This document shows positions 24,826 to 33,269 of a DNA stretch of 64,000 bases, piece after piece; positions within the stretch are counted from its first letter, which is position 1; every line of letters begins with the position of its first letter. A model generated the notes under the pieces. That model searched no databases and was not told where the DNA came from. It worked only from the letters and a program-made list of their open reading frames with translations. The position numbers and the translations under genes are program-made. The DNA lies in assembly GCF_009935845.1 (NCBI RefSeq), contig NZ_QWEK01000022.1, forward strand, positions 1-64,000. Direction: 5' to 3'. This DNA is from Pseudoflavonifractor sp. 524-17 (GTDB lineage: Bacteria > Bacillota > Clostridia > Oscillospirales > Oscillospiraceae).

Positions 24826-24853
24826 ATTGTATCACACTTTCCGCCGTTGTCAA
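24826..24853 (-). promoter_or_regulatory. promoter of T-box/GNAT/alaS transcript
   Basis: TTGACA (24853-24848), 16 bases, TACAAT (24831-24826) on the minus strand. Confidence 0.75.
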
Positions 24854-24865
24854 CGGCGAAATTAC

Positions 24866-24905
24866 CCCAAAAACCGCCCCGCCGTCCATCTGGACAGCGG
24901 GGCGG
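24866..24905 (-). terminator. terminator of grd operon
   Basis: CCGCCCCGC, a 14-base loop region, GCGGGGCGG, then TTTTTGG on the minus strand, 14 bases after the grdB stop. Confidence 0.85.
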
Positions 24906-24918
24906 AGGAAATCTTTGC

Positions 24919-26223
24919 TTAGTCGAAGACGGTCTGGTCGTCCACGGGGGTCTCCAGGGCCTTGAGGGCCTTCTCCACCATCTTGTAGCGCAGGTCGAAC
25001 TCCTCCTCATGGGTGAGGGCGGGGTTGCCCAGGGGATGGGGGATGGCGATGGCGGGAACAATCCGGTTCGCGCCAACGGTCAGGGAGATGGGGGTGACGG
25101 TGCAGATATGCACCACGGGGATACCAGCGCGCTCAATCTCTTTTACCATCGTTGCACCGCAACGTGTGCAGGTGCCTCACGTAGAGGTGAGGATGGCGGC
25201 CTGTACGCCGGCATCCAGAAGATCCTGAGCAATCGCGGCGCCGTACTTCTTGGCGCTGGCCACGGCGGTGCCGTTGCCTACGGTGGTGTAGTAGAACTCG
25301 TGCAGAGAGCCGATCTTGCCCTCTTTCTCCATCTTGCGCAGGGCGTCCACAGGGAGCACGCGGTCGGAGTCCTCGTTGGCGTAGACCGGGTCGTAGCCGC
25401 CGTGGGCGGTCTCGGAGTTCTCAGCGGTCAGATCCTCCACGCCGGCGATGCTGTACTTGCCGAACTTGGAAGCGGAGGAGGACTCAATGTGATCCGGGTT
25501 GCCCTTGGGCACAGTACCGCCGGAGGTAACCAGCGCCACTTTCATCTTGGAGATGTCGGCCACAGCGGGATTGGGGGCCACACGGTCAAAGGAGGGCATG
25601 GGGAACTCCGTGGTGAAGGGCTTGTCCGCCAGCTTGGCCAGCAGCATCTTCACGGCGCGGGTGGAACCCCGCTCAGCCTCGAAGAAGTTGACGCGCAGGC
25701 CGTTGGGCATATAGCCCTCCTCGGCGGAGGCGCCGATCTTCTCGCCCTTGCCCAGCTTGATGGCCAGAGCGGCCATTTTGGGAGCGGCCTGGCGCATACC
25801 GGCGGCGTTGTTCTTGGTGGCGATGATATACACCTTGTTCTTGAACATGTCGGCGCCGGGGTTCTCCTCATACATGCCGGTGACCACAGGCAGCTTCAGC
25901 TCGTCCTTAACGGCGGCGGCCACGGTGCCGCAGGCCACGCCGTAACGGCCGGCGTTGAAGGCGGGACCGCAGATGACCACGTCGGGCTTGGCGTCGGAGA
26001 TCATCTTGAGCACAGTGGCCTTGGCGGTGTCCAGGTTCTCGTTGAAATAGGAGTCGCCGCAGATCACGGTGCCCACGATTTCAGCCTCGCCCTTGAACGC
26101 GGTGTTGAGGGCCAGGCCGGGGCCCACGGCACCTTCACGGTACTCGGGGGGATAATCAGCCTTCTCCTCGCCGCCGATCTGAGCGAAGAACTGGTTGATA
26201 TAGTGAACGACTTTCAAACTCAT
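24919..26223 (-). CDS. grdB: glycine/betaine/sarcosine reductase component B, selenoprotein GrdB
   Basis: A 434-residue selenoprotein, read through an in-frame TGA (25179-25177) as Sec349 in the context ILTST-U-GTCTRCGATMVKE. The Sec forms the selenoether with the substrate's two-carbon unit during reduction of glycine (or a related amine) to acetyl phosphate. The N-terminal part MSLKVVHYINQFFAQIGGEE and the end LKALETPVDDQTVFD match GrdB. The post-TGA frame is fully conserved and has no start of its own, and 70 codons long, so readthrough is certain. A bacterial SECIS hairpin should lie just after the TGA. Start after GGAGGAGAGCTGTA. Paralogues GrdF (sarcosine) and GrdH (betaine) are close; the glycine riboswitch supports glycine. 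Confidence 0.95.
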
Positions 26224-26237
26224 TACAGCTCTCCTCC

Positions 26238-27518
26238 TTATCTGGCGCTGAGCTTGTTGAAGCCCATCTCATTGGTGGCGCCGGTAATGACCTGGAGCTC
26301 GGCGGTGATGGAGCCGTCAGCCTCCAGGGAACCGTCAAAGCCGCCGGCGATGATGTTGGCAGCCTCGGGATGGCCGATCACCTTGTCCATCTTGGGCAGG
26401 TGGATGACCATGTTGGCGTTGCCGCCGGTAACCACCGCGTTGGCGGCGGGGTCGGCGTCCGCAAGGGACTGGGAAGCGCCGTCCTGGCCGGCGTACTCGT
26501 CGGTGATGATGACGGTCTTGATCCCCGCGGCCTCCAGCTTCTTGCAGTTCATGATCAGGTCGGTATCCGGGTTGCCGAAGCCCTCCTGGCTGACCAGGGC
26601 GCCGTCCAGCTCCAGGAAGGAGGCCAGCTTGGTGGACCAGTCAGAGGAACGCTCCTTGTCCATCAGGTAGACGTTCTCATTGGTGATGATGACGCCCACA
26701 AAGTTGATGGTCTTGCCGTGCTGCTCCAGCAGATCGTGAATCACCGGGTTGTTCAGGTGGTGATAGGTGGTGTTCTTGTCGCAGGCGGACACGCAGTTGC
26801 CGCTCAGAATCGCGCCGTCCATGGTCTCGGTGGGGTTGAGGATGGTGGGCATGGAGCGCTTCATGTCAACGCCGTAGACGTAAGTGTCGTGGAGCAGGCC
26901 CTGGCTCTGGAGCATCAGGACATAGCCCACGCGGGGCAGGTCGGGGTACTTCTCCTTGCCGCTCATGACGCCGGAGGTCTCGTACACCTTGGTCTCGTCG
27001 GGCGTCAGGGTGCGGGCCAGCTCGCCCAGGTAGGTGGCGGCCTTCAGGCCGGCCATCCGGATGGCGTGCTCGTGCTGGTGCTGCTTGATGCCCTCCTTGG
27101 GCTCGCAGATCATGACCAGGTTGTGGAGCTTGGAGAAGGGGGTGTAGTCGGCGCCGGGGCCGGTCATGTCGATGATGCCCTCCTGGAAGCCCACCACCTT
27201 GCCGGTGGTGACCACGGCGCAGCCCTTGAGAACATGGGTCTTGCCGCTGCCCACAGTGCCCACCTTGGAGATGACGCCGGGGAACACGCCGCCGGGGCCC
27301 TCTACCTTGACGCGGGGCTCGATAACATCCTTAACGGGGATGACGCGGACAGACTCGCCGGGATGAACCACGTCGAATTCGACGCTGGCAAGATCCTCGT
27401 CCTCCAGCAGCAGAGCACGCAGCTCCTCTACATTGACGTAGAGGGTGCCGCTGTCCACCTTGGAGCAGTCGCCGAGCTTAATGTCGCTGATGTGAATTTC
27501 GCCTAATTCCAGCCGCAT
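26238..27518 (-). CDS. grdE: glycine reductase component B proprotein GrdE
   Basis: A 426-residue proprotein, cleaved between Asn241 and Cys242 in LSGNCVSACDKNTTYHHLNN; the new N-terminus carries the carbonyl group that forms a Schiff base with the substrate amino group. Cys242 falls at the position known for the Clostridium (Acetoanaerobium) sticklandii protein. N-terminal GEIHISDIKLGD and C-terminal VTGGNANMVIHLPKMDKVIG are also typical. Start ATG 27518 follows AAAGGAG; a longer frame overlaps grdX. It is four bases after grdX and 15 bases before grdB, giving a tight operon. Confidence 0.95.
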   Translation of the reverse strand: MRLELGEIHISDIKLGDCSKVDSGTLYVNVEELRALLLEDEDLASVEFDVVHPGESVRVIPVKDVIEPRVKVEGPGGVFPGVISKVGTVGSGKTHVLKGCAVVTTGKVVGFQEGIIDMTGPGADYTPFSKLHNLVMICEPKEGIKQHQHEHAIRMAGLKAATYLGELARTLTPDETKVYETSGVMSGKEKYPDLPRVGYVLMLQSQGLLHDTYVYGVDMKRSMPTILNPTETMDGAILSGNCVSACDKNTTYHHLNNPVIHDLLEQHGKTINFVGVIITNENVYLMDKERSSDWSTKLASFLELDGALVSQEGFGNPDTDLIMNCKKLEAAGIKTVIITDEYAGQDGASQSLADADPAANAVVTGGNANMVIHLPKMDKVIGHPEAANIIAGGFDGSLEADGSITAELQVITGATNEMGFNKLSAR

Positions 27519-27522
27519 AGTC

Positions 27523-27909
27523 TCACTCTCCTTTTTGTAAATGAGGGGCCAGCGCCCCGTGGATAAGCCGATAGTCGATTTCCGCAAAGTCTTCGCGCAT
27601 ACTCTCCGGCGCGTCCTCCCCCCGCTGGAAGCGGGGCTTGAACTGCCGGCAGACCGCGAGGGCGGACTCAATCAGGGTGAGAGAGTCCATGTCCAGCCCC
27701 CCGGTCTCCCTGGTCAGCGCCACGGAACGGAAGGGTGTCTCGTTGGGCTTGACGCTGCCTGCCAGGGGATGGGTGAGCAGCTTGTGGCCCTGGTGGATCA
27801 GGTCGCGCACGGCGCACAGCACGTCGGTGTGTCCACCCTCCACAAACTGAAGGGTACACAGCCCGCCGTAGGCCTGACGGACTTTCTCGTTGTTTGTCAC
27901 CAGAATCAA
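27523..27909 (-). CDS. grdX: GrdX family protein
   Basis: A 128-residue soluble protein that accompanies glycine reductase genes; its role is unknown. The family traits are the start ILVTNNEKVR and a short alpha/beta domain including HKLLTHPLAGSVKPNETPFR. The start codon is TTG (27909-27907), set seven bases after AGGAGAG. It is the first gene after the tandem glycine riboswitch and is followed at four bases by grdE. Confidence 0.88.
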   Translation of the reverse strand: MILVTNNEKVRQAYGGLCTLQFVEGGHTDVLCAVRDLIHQGHKLLTHPLAGSVKPNETPFRSVALTRETGGLDMDSLTLIESALAVCRQFKPRFQRGEDAPESMREDFAEIDYRLIHGALAPHLQKGE

Positions 27910-27949
27910 AGCCTTCTCTCCTTTGTGAAAACGGGGCGCAGGGTAGACC

Positions 27950-28170
27950 GGTTACGTACTGCCCTGCACCCTGTTAAAAACCTGAGAGATTCCCCCCGTA
28001 AACGGGGGTTGCCCCTTCGGCGCCACAATACGGAGATTATGGTCTTTTCAGAGTCCTGTCCGGCTGCGGTACCGTTACCTGAGAAGTTCGCGGCCCACTC
28101 GGCCATGGCCCGCTTATACCTTCGGTGGCCGTCCCAGTCTGATCCGGCGCTCTCCCGCAGTCATCATCCA
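27950..28170 (-). ncRNA. tandem glycine riboswitch (gcvT type)
   Basis: Two aptamers are read on the minus strand. The first (about 28168-28050) has GGGAGAGCGCCGG, CACCGAAGGTATAAG, AACTTCTCAGGTA and GGACAG. The second (about 28048-27955) has GGCGCCGAAGGGGCAA, AATCTCTCAGGT and ACAGGG. These are the glycine-aptamer signatures. Downstream, GGGTGCAGGG pairs with CCCTGCGCCC followed by GTTTTC, so glycine binding should prevent termination and turn on the grd genes. Confidence 0.95.
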
Positions 28171-28196
28171 GCTATATTGATTTTGTCGATGACCGT

Positions 28197-28226
28197 ATTA
28201 TAACATATCGGCTTTTTTAATACAAT
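28197..28226 (-). promoter_or_regulatory. promoter of grd operon
   Basis: TTGTAT, 17 bases, TATAAT on the minus strand, about 35 bases before the first glycine aptamer. Confidence 0.75.
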
Positions 28227-28305
28227 ACCATTTAAACAATAAACATTATTCACAAGGCCCTATCTTTCCACGAATTACACAGTTTATATACTGATAGGTT
28301 TAAAT

Positions 28306-29253
28306 TCAGAACAGTCCAGTCTTTAAAATAATGTCGTTTTTTGTAATTTTCCCCCAGGAAAAGGCGGGGATCAGCATCTGGGGGACACAGGGCCGGGGGG
28401 CGGGCTGAAGTCCGGCCAAAAAGGCCAGCCGGCCCACGATCTCCGGGGCGGAAAACCGCCGGCCCAGAGCGGACAAGTCCAGATCTCCGTCCCGCTTGGA
28501 CAGCCGCCGTCCGTCCTCCGCCAGGAGGAGGGGCACATGGAAAAACTTCGGCTCCGGCAGGCCCAGAAGCCGGTAAAGCCAGCATTGCCGCGGGGTGGAG
28601 TCCAACAAATCACGCCCCCGGACCACCTGGTTGATCTGCATCGCTCCGTCGTCCGCCACCACCGCCAGCTGGTAGGCGTATACTCCGTCGGACCGGCGGA
28701 CAATGAAGTCTCCGCAGTCCTGGTCCAAGCGCTGCGCAAAGGGGCCCAGATGTCCGTCCACAACAGACACCCGCTCCTCCGGCACCATCACCCGCCAGGC
28801 CGGCCGCCGGGTGCGGGCCAGTGCTTCCCGCCCTTCGGGGGAGAGGCTTCTGCACCGGCCATTGTAGACGGTCTGTCCGTCGGATTGGTGGGGGGCGGCG
28901 GCGGCGAGCCGCTCCGCCCGGGTGCAGTAGCAGGGGTAGATCAGCCCCTTTTCCTCCAGGGCGGCGAAGGCGGCGGCGTAGCAGGACGTGCGCGCACTCT
29001 GGAGGTAAGGTCCGTAGGGCCCCCCCTTCTCGTAGCCCTCGTCCCAGTCCAGGCCCAGCCAGCGCAGATCCTCCGCCACCTGCCGGGCGTATGCGCTCCG
29101 GCACCGGTCCGGGTCCAGATCCTCCATCCGCAGCACCATTGTGCCCCCGGCGGCGCGGACGGACAGCCAGGCCAGCAGAGCGGTAAATACATTCCCCAGG
29201 TGCATCCGGCCGCTGGGACTGGGGGCGAAGCGGCCCCTCACCGGCCCGTCCAC
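28306..29253 (-). CDS. gluQ: glutamyl-Q tRNA(Asp) synthetase
   Basis: A 315-residue paralogue of the glutamyl-tRNA synthetase catalytic domain, which attaches Glu to queuosine of tRNA-Asp. It shows RFAPSPSGRMHLGNVFTALL (HIGH-like region), the Zn-binding CYCTRAERLAAA with a later RCRSL, and LSKRDGDLDL in place of KMSKS. It lacks the anticodon-binding domain, as expected. The start is taken as GTG 29253 after GGAGGGG; it overlaps the stop of the U32 gene by one base. The C-terminal 20 residues are lysine- and isoleucine-rich and AT-rich in sequence, unlike the rest. Confidence 0.92.
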   Translation of the reverse strand: MDGPVRGRFAPSPSGRMHLGNVFTALLAWLSVRAAGGTMVLRMEDLDPDRCRSAYARQVAEDLRWLGLDWDEGYEKGGPYGPYLQSARTSCYAAAFAALEEKGLIYPCYCTRAERLAAAAPHQSDGQTVYNGRCRSLSPEGREALARTRRPAWRVMVPEERVSVVDGHLGPFAQRLDQDCGDFIVRRSDGVYAYQLAVVADDGAMQINQVVRGRDLLDSTPRQCWLYRLLGLPEPKFFHVPLLLAEDGRRLSKRDGDLDLSALGRRFSAPEIVGRLAFLAGLQPAPRPCVPQMLIPAFSWGKITKNDIILKTGLF

Positions 29254-30455
29254 TATAACCCCTCCGCCCGGCGGCGCAGCACAGACAGGGGCGGCACCGC
29301 CCGAGGCAGGTGGAGGGTGAATTTCATCTGGGGGGTGCGGGGCTCCGCCAGAGGACAGCCCTCCTCGTCCTCCATCAATGGGATTTTCAGGGAGAAGGGC
29401 GCCACATCGGGTCCCACCAGCTCCAGCGTATCTCCCGCCCGGAACTTGTTGCGCAGCGAGCACCAGGCCTGTCCGTCAGGGGTGCAGGACTCCACCACGG
29501 CGCACACCTGATAATCCCGGATGTAGCGGGCGTCGGCTGTGTACTGGCCGGGCTGGCCGAACCAGAAGCCGGTGGAGTAGTGCCGGTGGCTCACCTTCTC
29601 CACCTCGTCCCGCCACAGGGGGGACAGGGGCTGGCCGGACAGCGCGGCGTCCACCCCGTGGCGGTAGGCCCCGGTAATCACCCCGGCGTAGTAGGCGCTC
29701 TTGGCCCTGCCCTCAATTTTCAGGGAGTCCACCCCCGCCTCCAGCAGGGCGGGGATGTGATCAATCATGCACATATCCCGGCTGTTGAGAATAAAGGTCT
29801 CCCCGTTTTCCTCAAAGACAGGGAAGTACTCCCCGGGGCGCTTCTCCTCCATCAGGGCGTACTGATACCGGCAGGGCTGGGCGCAGGCCCCCCGCTGGGC
29901 GTCCCGGCCGGTCATGTAGTTGGACAGCACGCACCGGCCGGAGTAGCTCACACACATGGCCCCATGGACAAAGGCCTCAATCTCCAGGGTCTTGGGGGTC
30001 TTGGCTCTCAGCTGGGCCACCTCGTCCAGAGAGAGCTCCCGTGCGAGAATTACCCGGTCCGCCCCCAGGTCGTGCCACGCCCGGGCGGCGGCGTAGTTGG
30101 TGATCCCCGCCTGGGTGGAGATGTGCCGCTTGAGCCTGGGGGCGTACTTCCCCGCCAGCTGAAAGGCCCCCAGGTCCGCCAGAATGACGCCGTCGGCCCC
30201 GGCGGCGTCTATCACCTCCAGCCAGGCGGGGAGGCGGTCCATCTCCCCGTTGCGGGGCATGGTGTTGCAGGTGACGTAGACCTTGACTCCATGGGCACGG
30301 CAGTGGGCCGCCGCGTCCGTCAGGGCGTCAGGGGAGAAATTCCCCGCGAAGGCCCGCATTCCGAAGCTGTTTCCCGCCAGATAGACCGCGTCCGCCCCAT
30401 AGGCCACGGCCATGTTCAGCCGCTCTCTGTCCCCCGCCGGGGAAAGAAGTTCCAT
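29253..30455 (-). CDS. U32-family peptidase / tRNA hydroxylation protein (TrhP-like)
   Basis: A 400-residue U32 family protein. It begins MELLSPAGDRERLNMAVAYG and carries the U32 signature EAFVHGAMCVSYSGRCVLSN (about residues 160-179), with Cys residues for an Fe-S cluster: RGACAQPCRYQY. Members of this type (YegQ/TrhP) act in prephenate-dependent 5-hydroxyuridine formation in tRNA; others are called collagenases. Start ATG 30455 lies nine bases after AGGAAGG; two nearer ATGs touch the site. gluQ follows with a one-base overlap, so both are tRNA-modification genes in one transcript. Confidence 0.9.
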   Translation of the reverse strand: MELLSPAGDRERLNMAVAYGADAVYLAGNSFGMRAFAGNFSPDALTDAAAHCRAHGVKVYVTCNTMPRNGEMDRLPAWLEVIDAAGADGVILADLGAFQLAGKYAPRLKRHISTQAGITNYAAARAWHDLGADRVILARELSLDEVAQLRAKTPKTLEIEAFVHGAMCVSYSGRCVLSNYMTGRDAQRGACAQPCRYQYALMEEKRPGEYFPVFEENGETFILNSRDMCMIDHIPALLEAGVDSLKIEGRAKSAYYAGVITGAYRHGVDAALSGQPLSPLWRDEVEKVSHRHYSTGFWFGQPGQYTADARYIRDYQVCAVVESCTPDGQAWCSLRNKFRAGDTLELVGPDVAPFSLKIPLMEDEEGCPLAEPRTPQMKFTLHLPRAVPPLSVLRRRAEGL

Positions 30456-30473
30456 GCTCATCATCCTTCCTGA

Positions 30474-30511
30474 CAATACGGCGGGCGCGGTCAGCCGCGC
30501 CCGCCGTATTG
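30474..30511 (-). repeat. perfect 17-bp hairpin between mltG and U32 gene
   Basis: CAATACGGCGGGCGCGG, loop TCAG, CCGCGCCCGCCGTATTG. The stem is perfect over 17 pairs and lies 19 bases before the U32 start codon. On the minus strand no T-run follows, so it is not a standard terminator for mltG; a role in mRNA processing or stability is possible. Confidence 0.6.
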
Positions 30512-30576
30512 CTCAGCCCCTTTTTTCACAACCGTCCTGCCAGGGCCTCCCGGCTGTGACTACAGGCTTTTATTGT

Positions 30577-31740
30577 TTAATTCTGAGTTTGGGTTTGATA
30601 CCGCTCCTGGGTGGCGATAAAGTCCTGCTGTCCCTTCAGCGTACGGAAGAAGGAGTGGGTGCCGTCGTCCCCCAGGGCGTAGTAATAGTACTCAGTATCC
30701 GCCGGGTACAAAGCGGCCCGGATGGCCACAAGGCCCGGGTTGGAGATGGCCGTGGGGGGCAGGCCGGGGTGTATGCGGGTGTTGTAGGGGGTGTCCGCGT
30801 TTACGTCCACCACCGTGCCGCCGGTGACGTAGAGGATGGTGGCATCGATGCCCAGAGTGCTGCCGGTCTCGCTGTTGGGCCGCTCCAGGCGGTTGTAGAT
30901 CACCGAGGCGATGTTGGTCTGGTCGCTGCCGTCGGTCTCCTTCTCAATCATAGAGGCGATGTTGACGATCTGGGCCACGGTATAGCCCCGGTCTGCAGCC
31001 ACTTGGCGCAGATCATCGGTAAACACCTCGTCAAAGCGGAGGATCATCTTGTTGAGGATCTGCAGGGGGTCCCCGCCCATATAGAAGTGATAGGTGTCGG
31101 GGAAGAGATAGCCCTCCAGCCGGTGGTAGTCCCCAGTGGGCAGATCCTTCAGGAAGGAGTACTTAAACTGGTGGTTTGCGGCCACATCCCGGAGCTTTTC
31201 CACCGTGGAAACCTCATTCTGCTCCAGCAGGGCGAAGATCTGATCCAGCGTCATGCCCTCGGTAATGGTGATCTCCACCTCCTTGCGGCTGGCGGAGCCC
31301 TTGCCCATGCTGTCAATCAGGGCCCGGTAGTCCATATCCGTGTCCAGATCATAGGTGCCGGCGGTGATCTTGCTGCGCTCCTCTACCTTGGTGAGGGCCG
31401 CGAAGAGCTTGAACACAAATTTGTACTCAATCAGGCCGTTCTCCTCCAAAATATCGGCCACCTCGTCTACCGTGGCCCCCTCCCGGATGGCAATTGTGGC
31501 GGTATGGGGCGCCTTGTTCAGGGCCAGCATATCGCTGGCGGCCATCCAGCCCACCTTGGCCAGAAGGGCGGAAATGCCGATGACAAACACCACATAGAGC
31601 AGGGCGAAGAGGGGCCCCAGCCTGCGCCGGCGGCGCTTGCGGGGCGGGCGCTGGGGCTCCTCCTCCTGGCGGGCACGCCGTCCGCTCTCCCGGCCCCCCT
31701 GGGCCCGGCGGCCGGAGGCGCGATCGTATTCCTGTGACAT
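30577..31740 (-). CDS. mltG: endolytic transglycosylase MltG
   Basis: A 387-residue inner-membrane lytic transglycosylase that cuts nascent peptidoglycan strands. A very basic cytoplasmic N-terminus (RPPRKRRRRRLGPL) leads to one transmembrane helix (about residues 42-66), then the YceG domain with a LysM-like part (ITEGMTLDQIFALLEQNEVS), the LEGYLFPDTYHFYMGG segment and the catalytic region IASMIEKETDGSDQTNIASV with Glu in IEKE. Length is slightly above the E. coli enzyme. Start ATG 31740 follows AGGAG; the frame upstream of it is unlikely. Confidence 0.93.
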   Translation of the reverse strand: MSQEYDRASGRRAQGGRESGRRARQEEEPQRPPRKRRRRRLGPLFALLYVVFVIGISALLAKVGWMAASDMLALNKAPHTATIAIREGATVDEVADILEENGLIEYKFVFKLFAALTKVEERSKITAGTYDLDTDMDYRALIDSMGKGSASRKEVEITITEGMTLDQIFALLEQNEVSTVEKLRDVAANHQFKYSFLKDLPTGDYHRLEGYLFPDTYHFYMGGDPLQILNKMILRFDEVFTDDLRQVAADRGYTVAQIVNIASMIEKETDGSDQTNIASVIYNRLERPNSETGSTLGIDATILYVTGGTVVDVNADTPYNTRIHPGLPPTAISNPGLVAIRAALYPADTEYYYYALGDDGTHSFFRTLKGQQDFIATQERYQTQTQN

Positions 31741-31884
31741 GGACTCAACTCCTAACTGTGGGCCCGGGACGCGGCCCGGGATAGATAAAAAAGGTGGTGC
31801 ACCAATTCCGCCGCCGGCGCATAGCATAAGTCAGTTCGGGAGGGAGCGGCGCTCTCTTCCAGAAAGATATGAGGTGAACTGTTT

Positions 31885-32043
31885 ATGTGCTTTGGTAACA
31901 ACGGTTGGGGCAACGGCGGTCTTTGGATTGTGGTCATCATCATCCTGCTGGTATGCTGCGGCTGCGGCGGCAGCTGCGGAAACAACAGCTGTGGCTGCGG
32001 CGGCAACAACTGCGGCTGCGGCGGCGGTGAGGTATGCTGCTGA
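31885..32043 (+). CDS. glycine/cysteine-rich small membrane peptide
   Basis: A 52-residue peptide starting at ATG 31885 after GAGGTGAAC. MCFGNNGWGNGG leads to a hydrophobic segment (LWIVVIIILLV, residues 13-23), then VCCGCGGSCGNNSCGCGG and NNCGCGGGEVCC: 11 cysteines in the last 30 residues, mostly GC or CGG repeats. Similar Clostridia proteins are listed as chorion-class high-cysteine or YjcZ-like proteins (recalled); function unknown, perhaps in spore coat or metal binding. It is a lone plus-strand gene between two minus-strand genes and is followed by a strong terminator. Confidence 0.75.
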   Translation: MCFGNNGWGNGGLWIVVIIILLVCCGCGGSCGNNSCGCGGNNCGCGGGEVCC

Positions 32044-32065
32044 GGCAGTCAGACCGCTACATGAC

Positions 32066-32092
32066 AAGGCGGGGCGCAAGCCCCGCCTTTTT
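32066..32092. terminator. bidirectional terminator after cysteine-rich gene
   Basis: AAGGCGGGGC, GCAA loop, GCCCCGCCTT, TTT. It also ends the MTHFS/DJ-1 transcript from the other strand, overlapping its stop region. Confidence 0.82.
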
Positions 32093-32681
32093 ACTGGGCT
32101 TTTGGGGCGGAGAACATCCCGCTCTGGGTGATCACCAGGTCCACCGGCCGGTCATGCCCCTCCCGGGGGACGGCGTCCAGCAGGAAGCAGTCCCGGCACA
32201 GGGCCGCGGTAACGGCGGCAGTGCGGGGGAGATAACGGTCATAGTATCCCCCGCCCTGGCCCAGCCGATAACAAAAACGGTCAAAGGCCAGCCCGGGGAT
32301 CAAAATCAGATCAAAGGCTTCCGGGGCAATTACCGGGCTGTCCTCCGGCGGTTCCAGCATCCCATACCGATGGCGCACCAGGGGCACGGCCCCGTCATAA
32401 AGGCGGGCCTCCATCTCTCCCGGAACGCCGGTACACCGGGGCAGGGCCACGGTCTTGCCCATCCGGAGCAGGGGCTGGAAGAGCTGGGCGGTGTCCAGCT
32501 CCGCCCCCATGCCGCAGTAGAGCAGGATGGTTCCCGCATCGCGCAGGGCGTCCAGATCCAAAAAGCGGCGGAAGAGCTGCCTGTCCCCGTCCTGGCGCTC
32601 CTGCAGGGTAAGGGCCTTCATCCGGGCCCGGATCTCCCGGCGCAGGGCCGCCTTTTCCTCAGTGATGGAAGTGTATGGCAT
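32091..32681 (-). CDS. 5-formyltetrahydrofolate cyclo-ligase
   Basis: A 196-residue enzyme converting 5-formyl-THF to 5,10-methenyl-THF with ATP. The family pattern EKAALRREIRARMKALT, VALPRCTGVPGEMEARLYDG and the ATP/folate site LGQGGGYYDRYLPRTAA (about residues 140-156) are present. It overlaps the DJ-1 gene by 23 bases and starts at ATG 32681 after AGGAGG. Length is standard. Confidence 0.93.
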   Translation of the reverse strand: MPYTSITEEKAALRREIRARMKALTLQERQDGDRQLFRRFLDLDALRDAGTILLYCGMGAELDTAQLFQPLLRMGKTVALPRCTGVPGEMEARLYDGAVPLVRHRYGMLEPPEDSPVIAPEAFDLILIPGLAFDRFCYRLGQGGGYYDRYLPRTAAVTAALCRDCFLLDAVPREGHDRPVDLVITQSGMFSAPKAQ

Positions 32682-33204
32682 CTCTGACCTCCTGGGCGGC
32701 CTGGGCCCCCTGGAGGACCTCTACCAGCTTCAGGCCGAATTCAAACACGGATCCGGCGGCCTCGGCGGTGACGATATGGCCGCTGTGGACCACGGGCGTC
32801 CCCTTCTCCACCACAGCGGAGCCCATCTCCTCCTCCATGCCGGGGTAGCACACGGCGCCCTTCCGGTCCAGTATCCCCAGATTCGCCAGAATGGTGGGGG
32901 CGGCGCAGATGGCCGCCAGATAGATCCCCCGGTCGTAGGCCCCCTGGATGAGGGACTGGGCGGGCAGGCTGCTCTGGATGGCGTACACGCCCCCCAGCCC
33001 GCCGGGCAGCACCACCATATCGGCCTGATCCGCGGACACATCCCGCAGCAGGCAGTCCGCCAGGACGGTGATGCCGTGGCCCCCGGTGACCTGGAGGGAG
33101 TCCACCCCCACCAGAAGCACCTCCAGGCCGGCCCGGCGGAGCAGGTCCGCCGGAACCAGCGCCTCCGCCTCCTCAAATCCCTGACCGAGCAGGATAAAAA
33201 TCAT
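32659..33204 (-). CDS. DJ-1/PfpI family protein
   Basis: A 181-residue DJ-1-type protein. The nucleophile elbow is YLAAICAAPTILANLG with the reactive Cys in AICAAP (about residue 102). N-terminal FILLGQGFEEAEALVPADLL with the conserved Glu supports the DJ-1/YajL group, associated with deglycase or chaperone activity. Start ATG 33204 follows GGAGGAAATCACA. Its end overlaps the MTHF synthetase gene. Confidence 0.92.
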   Translation of the reverse strand: MIFILLGQGFEEAEALVPADLLRRAGLEVLLVGVDSLQVTGGHGITVLADCLLRDVSADQADMVVLPGGLGGVYAIQSSLPAQSLIQGAYDRGIYLAAICAAPTILANLGILDRKGAVCYPGMEEEMGSAVVEKGTPVVHSGHIVTAEAAGSVFEFGLKLVEVLQGAQAAQEVRDAIHFHH

Positions 33205-33269
33205 TGTGATTTCCTCCAATCGTGATAATCATCTCAAAGGGGAGTTTCCGAATGAGCGCGGGAAATAAT

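Noticed and set aside
25177-25179. TGA considered as a true stop splitting grdB into two genes
   Set aside because: The frame continues with strongly conserved GrdB sequence and the downstream part has no start site of its own; Sec insertion is the family rule at this position.
24715-26670. 651-codon plus-strand frame opposite grdB and the T-box
   Set aside because: It runs over a riboswitch and a proven selenoprotein gene and has low-complexity Gly/Leu/His composition.
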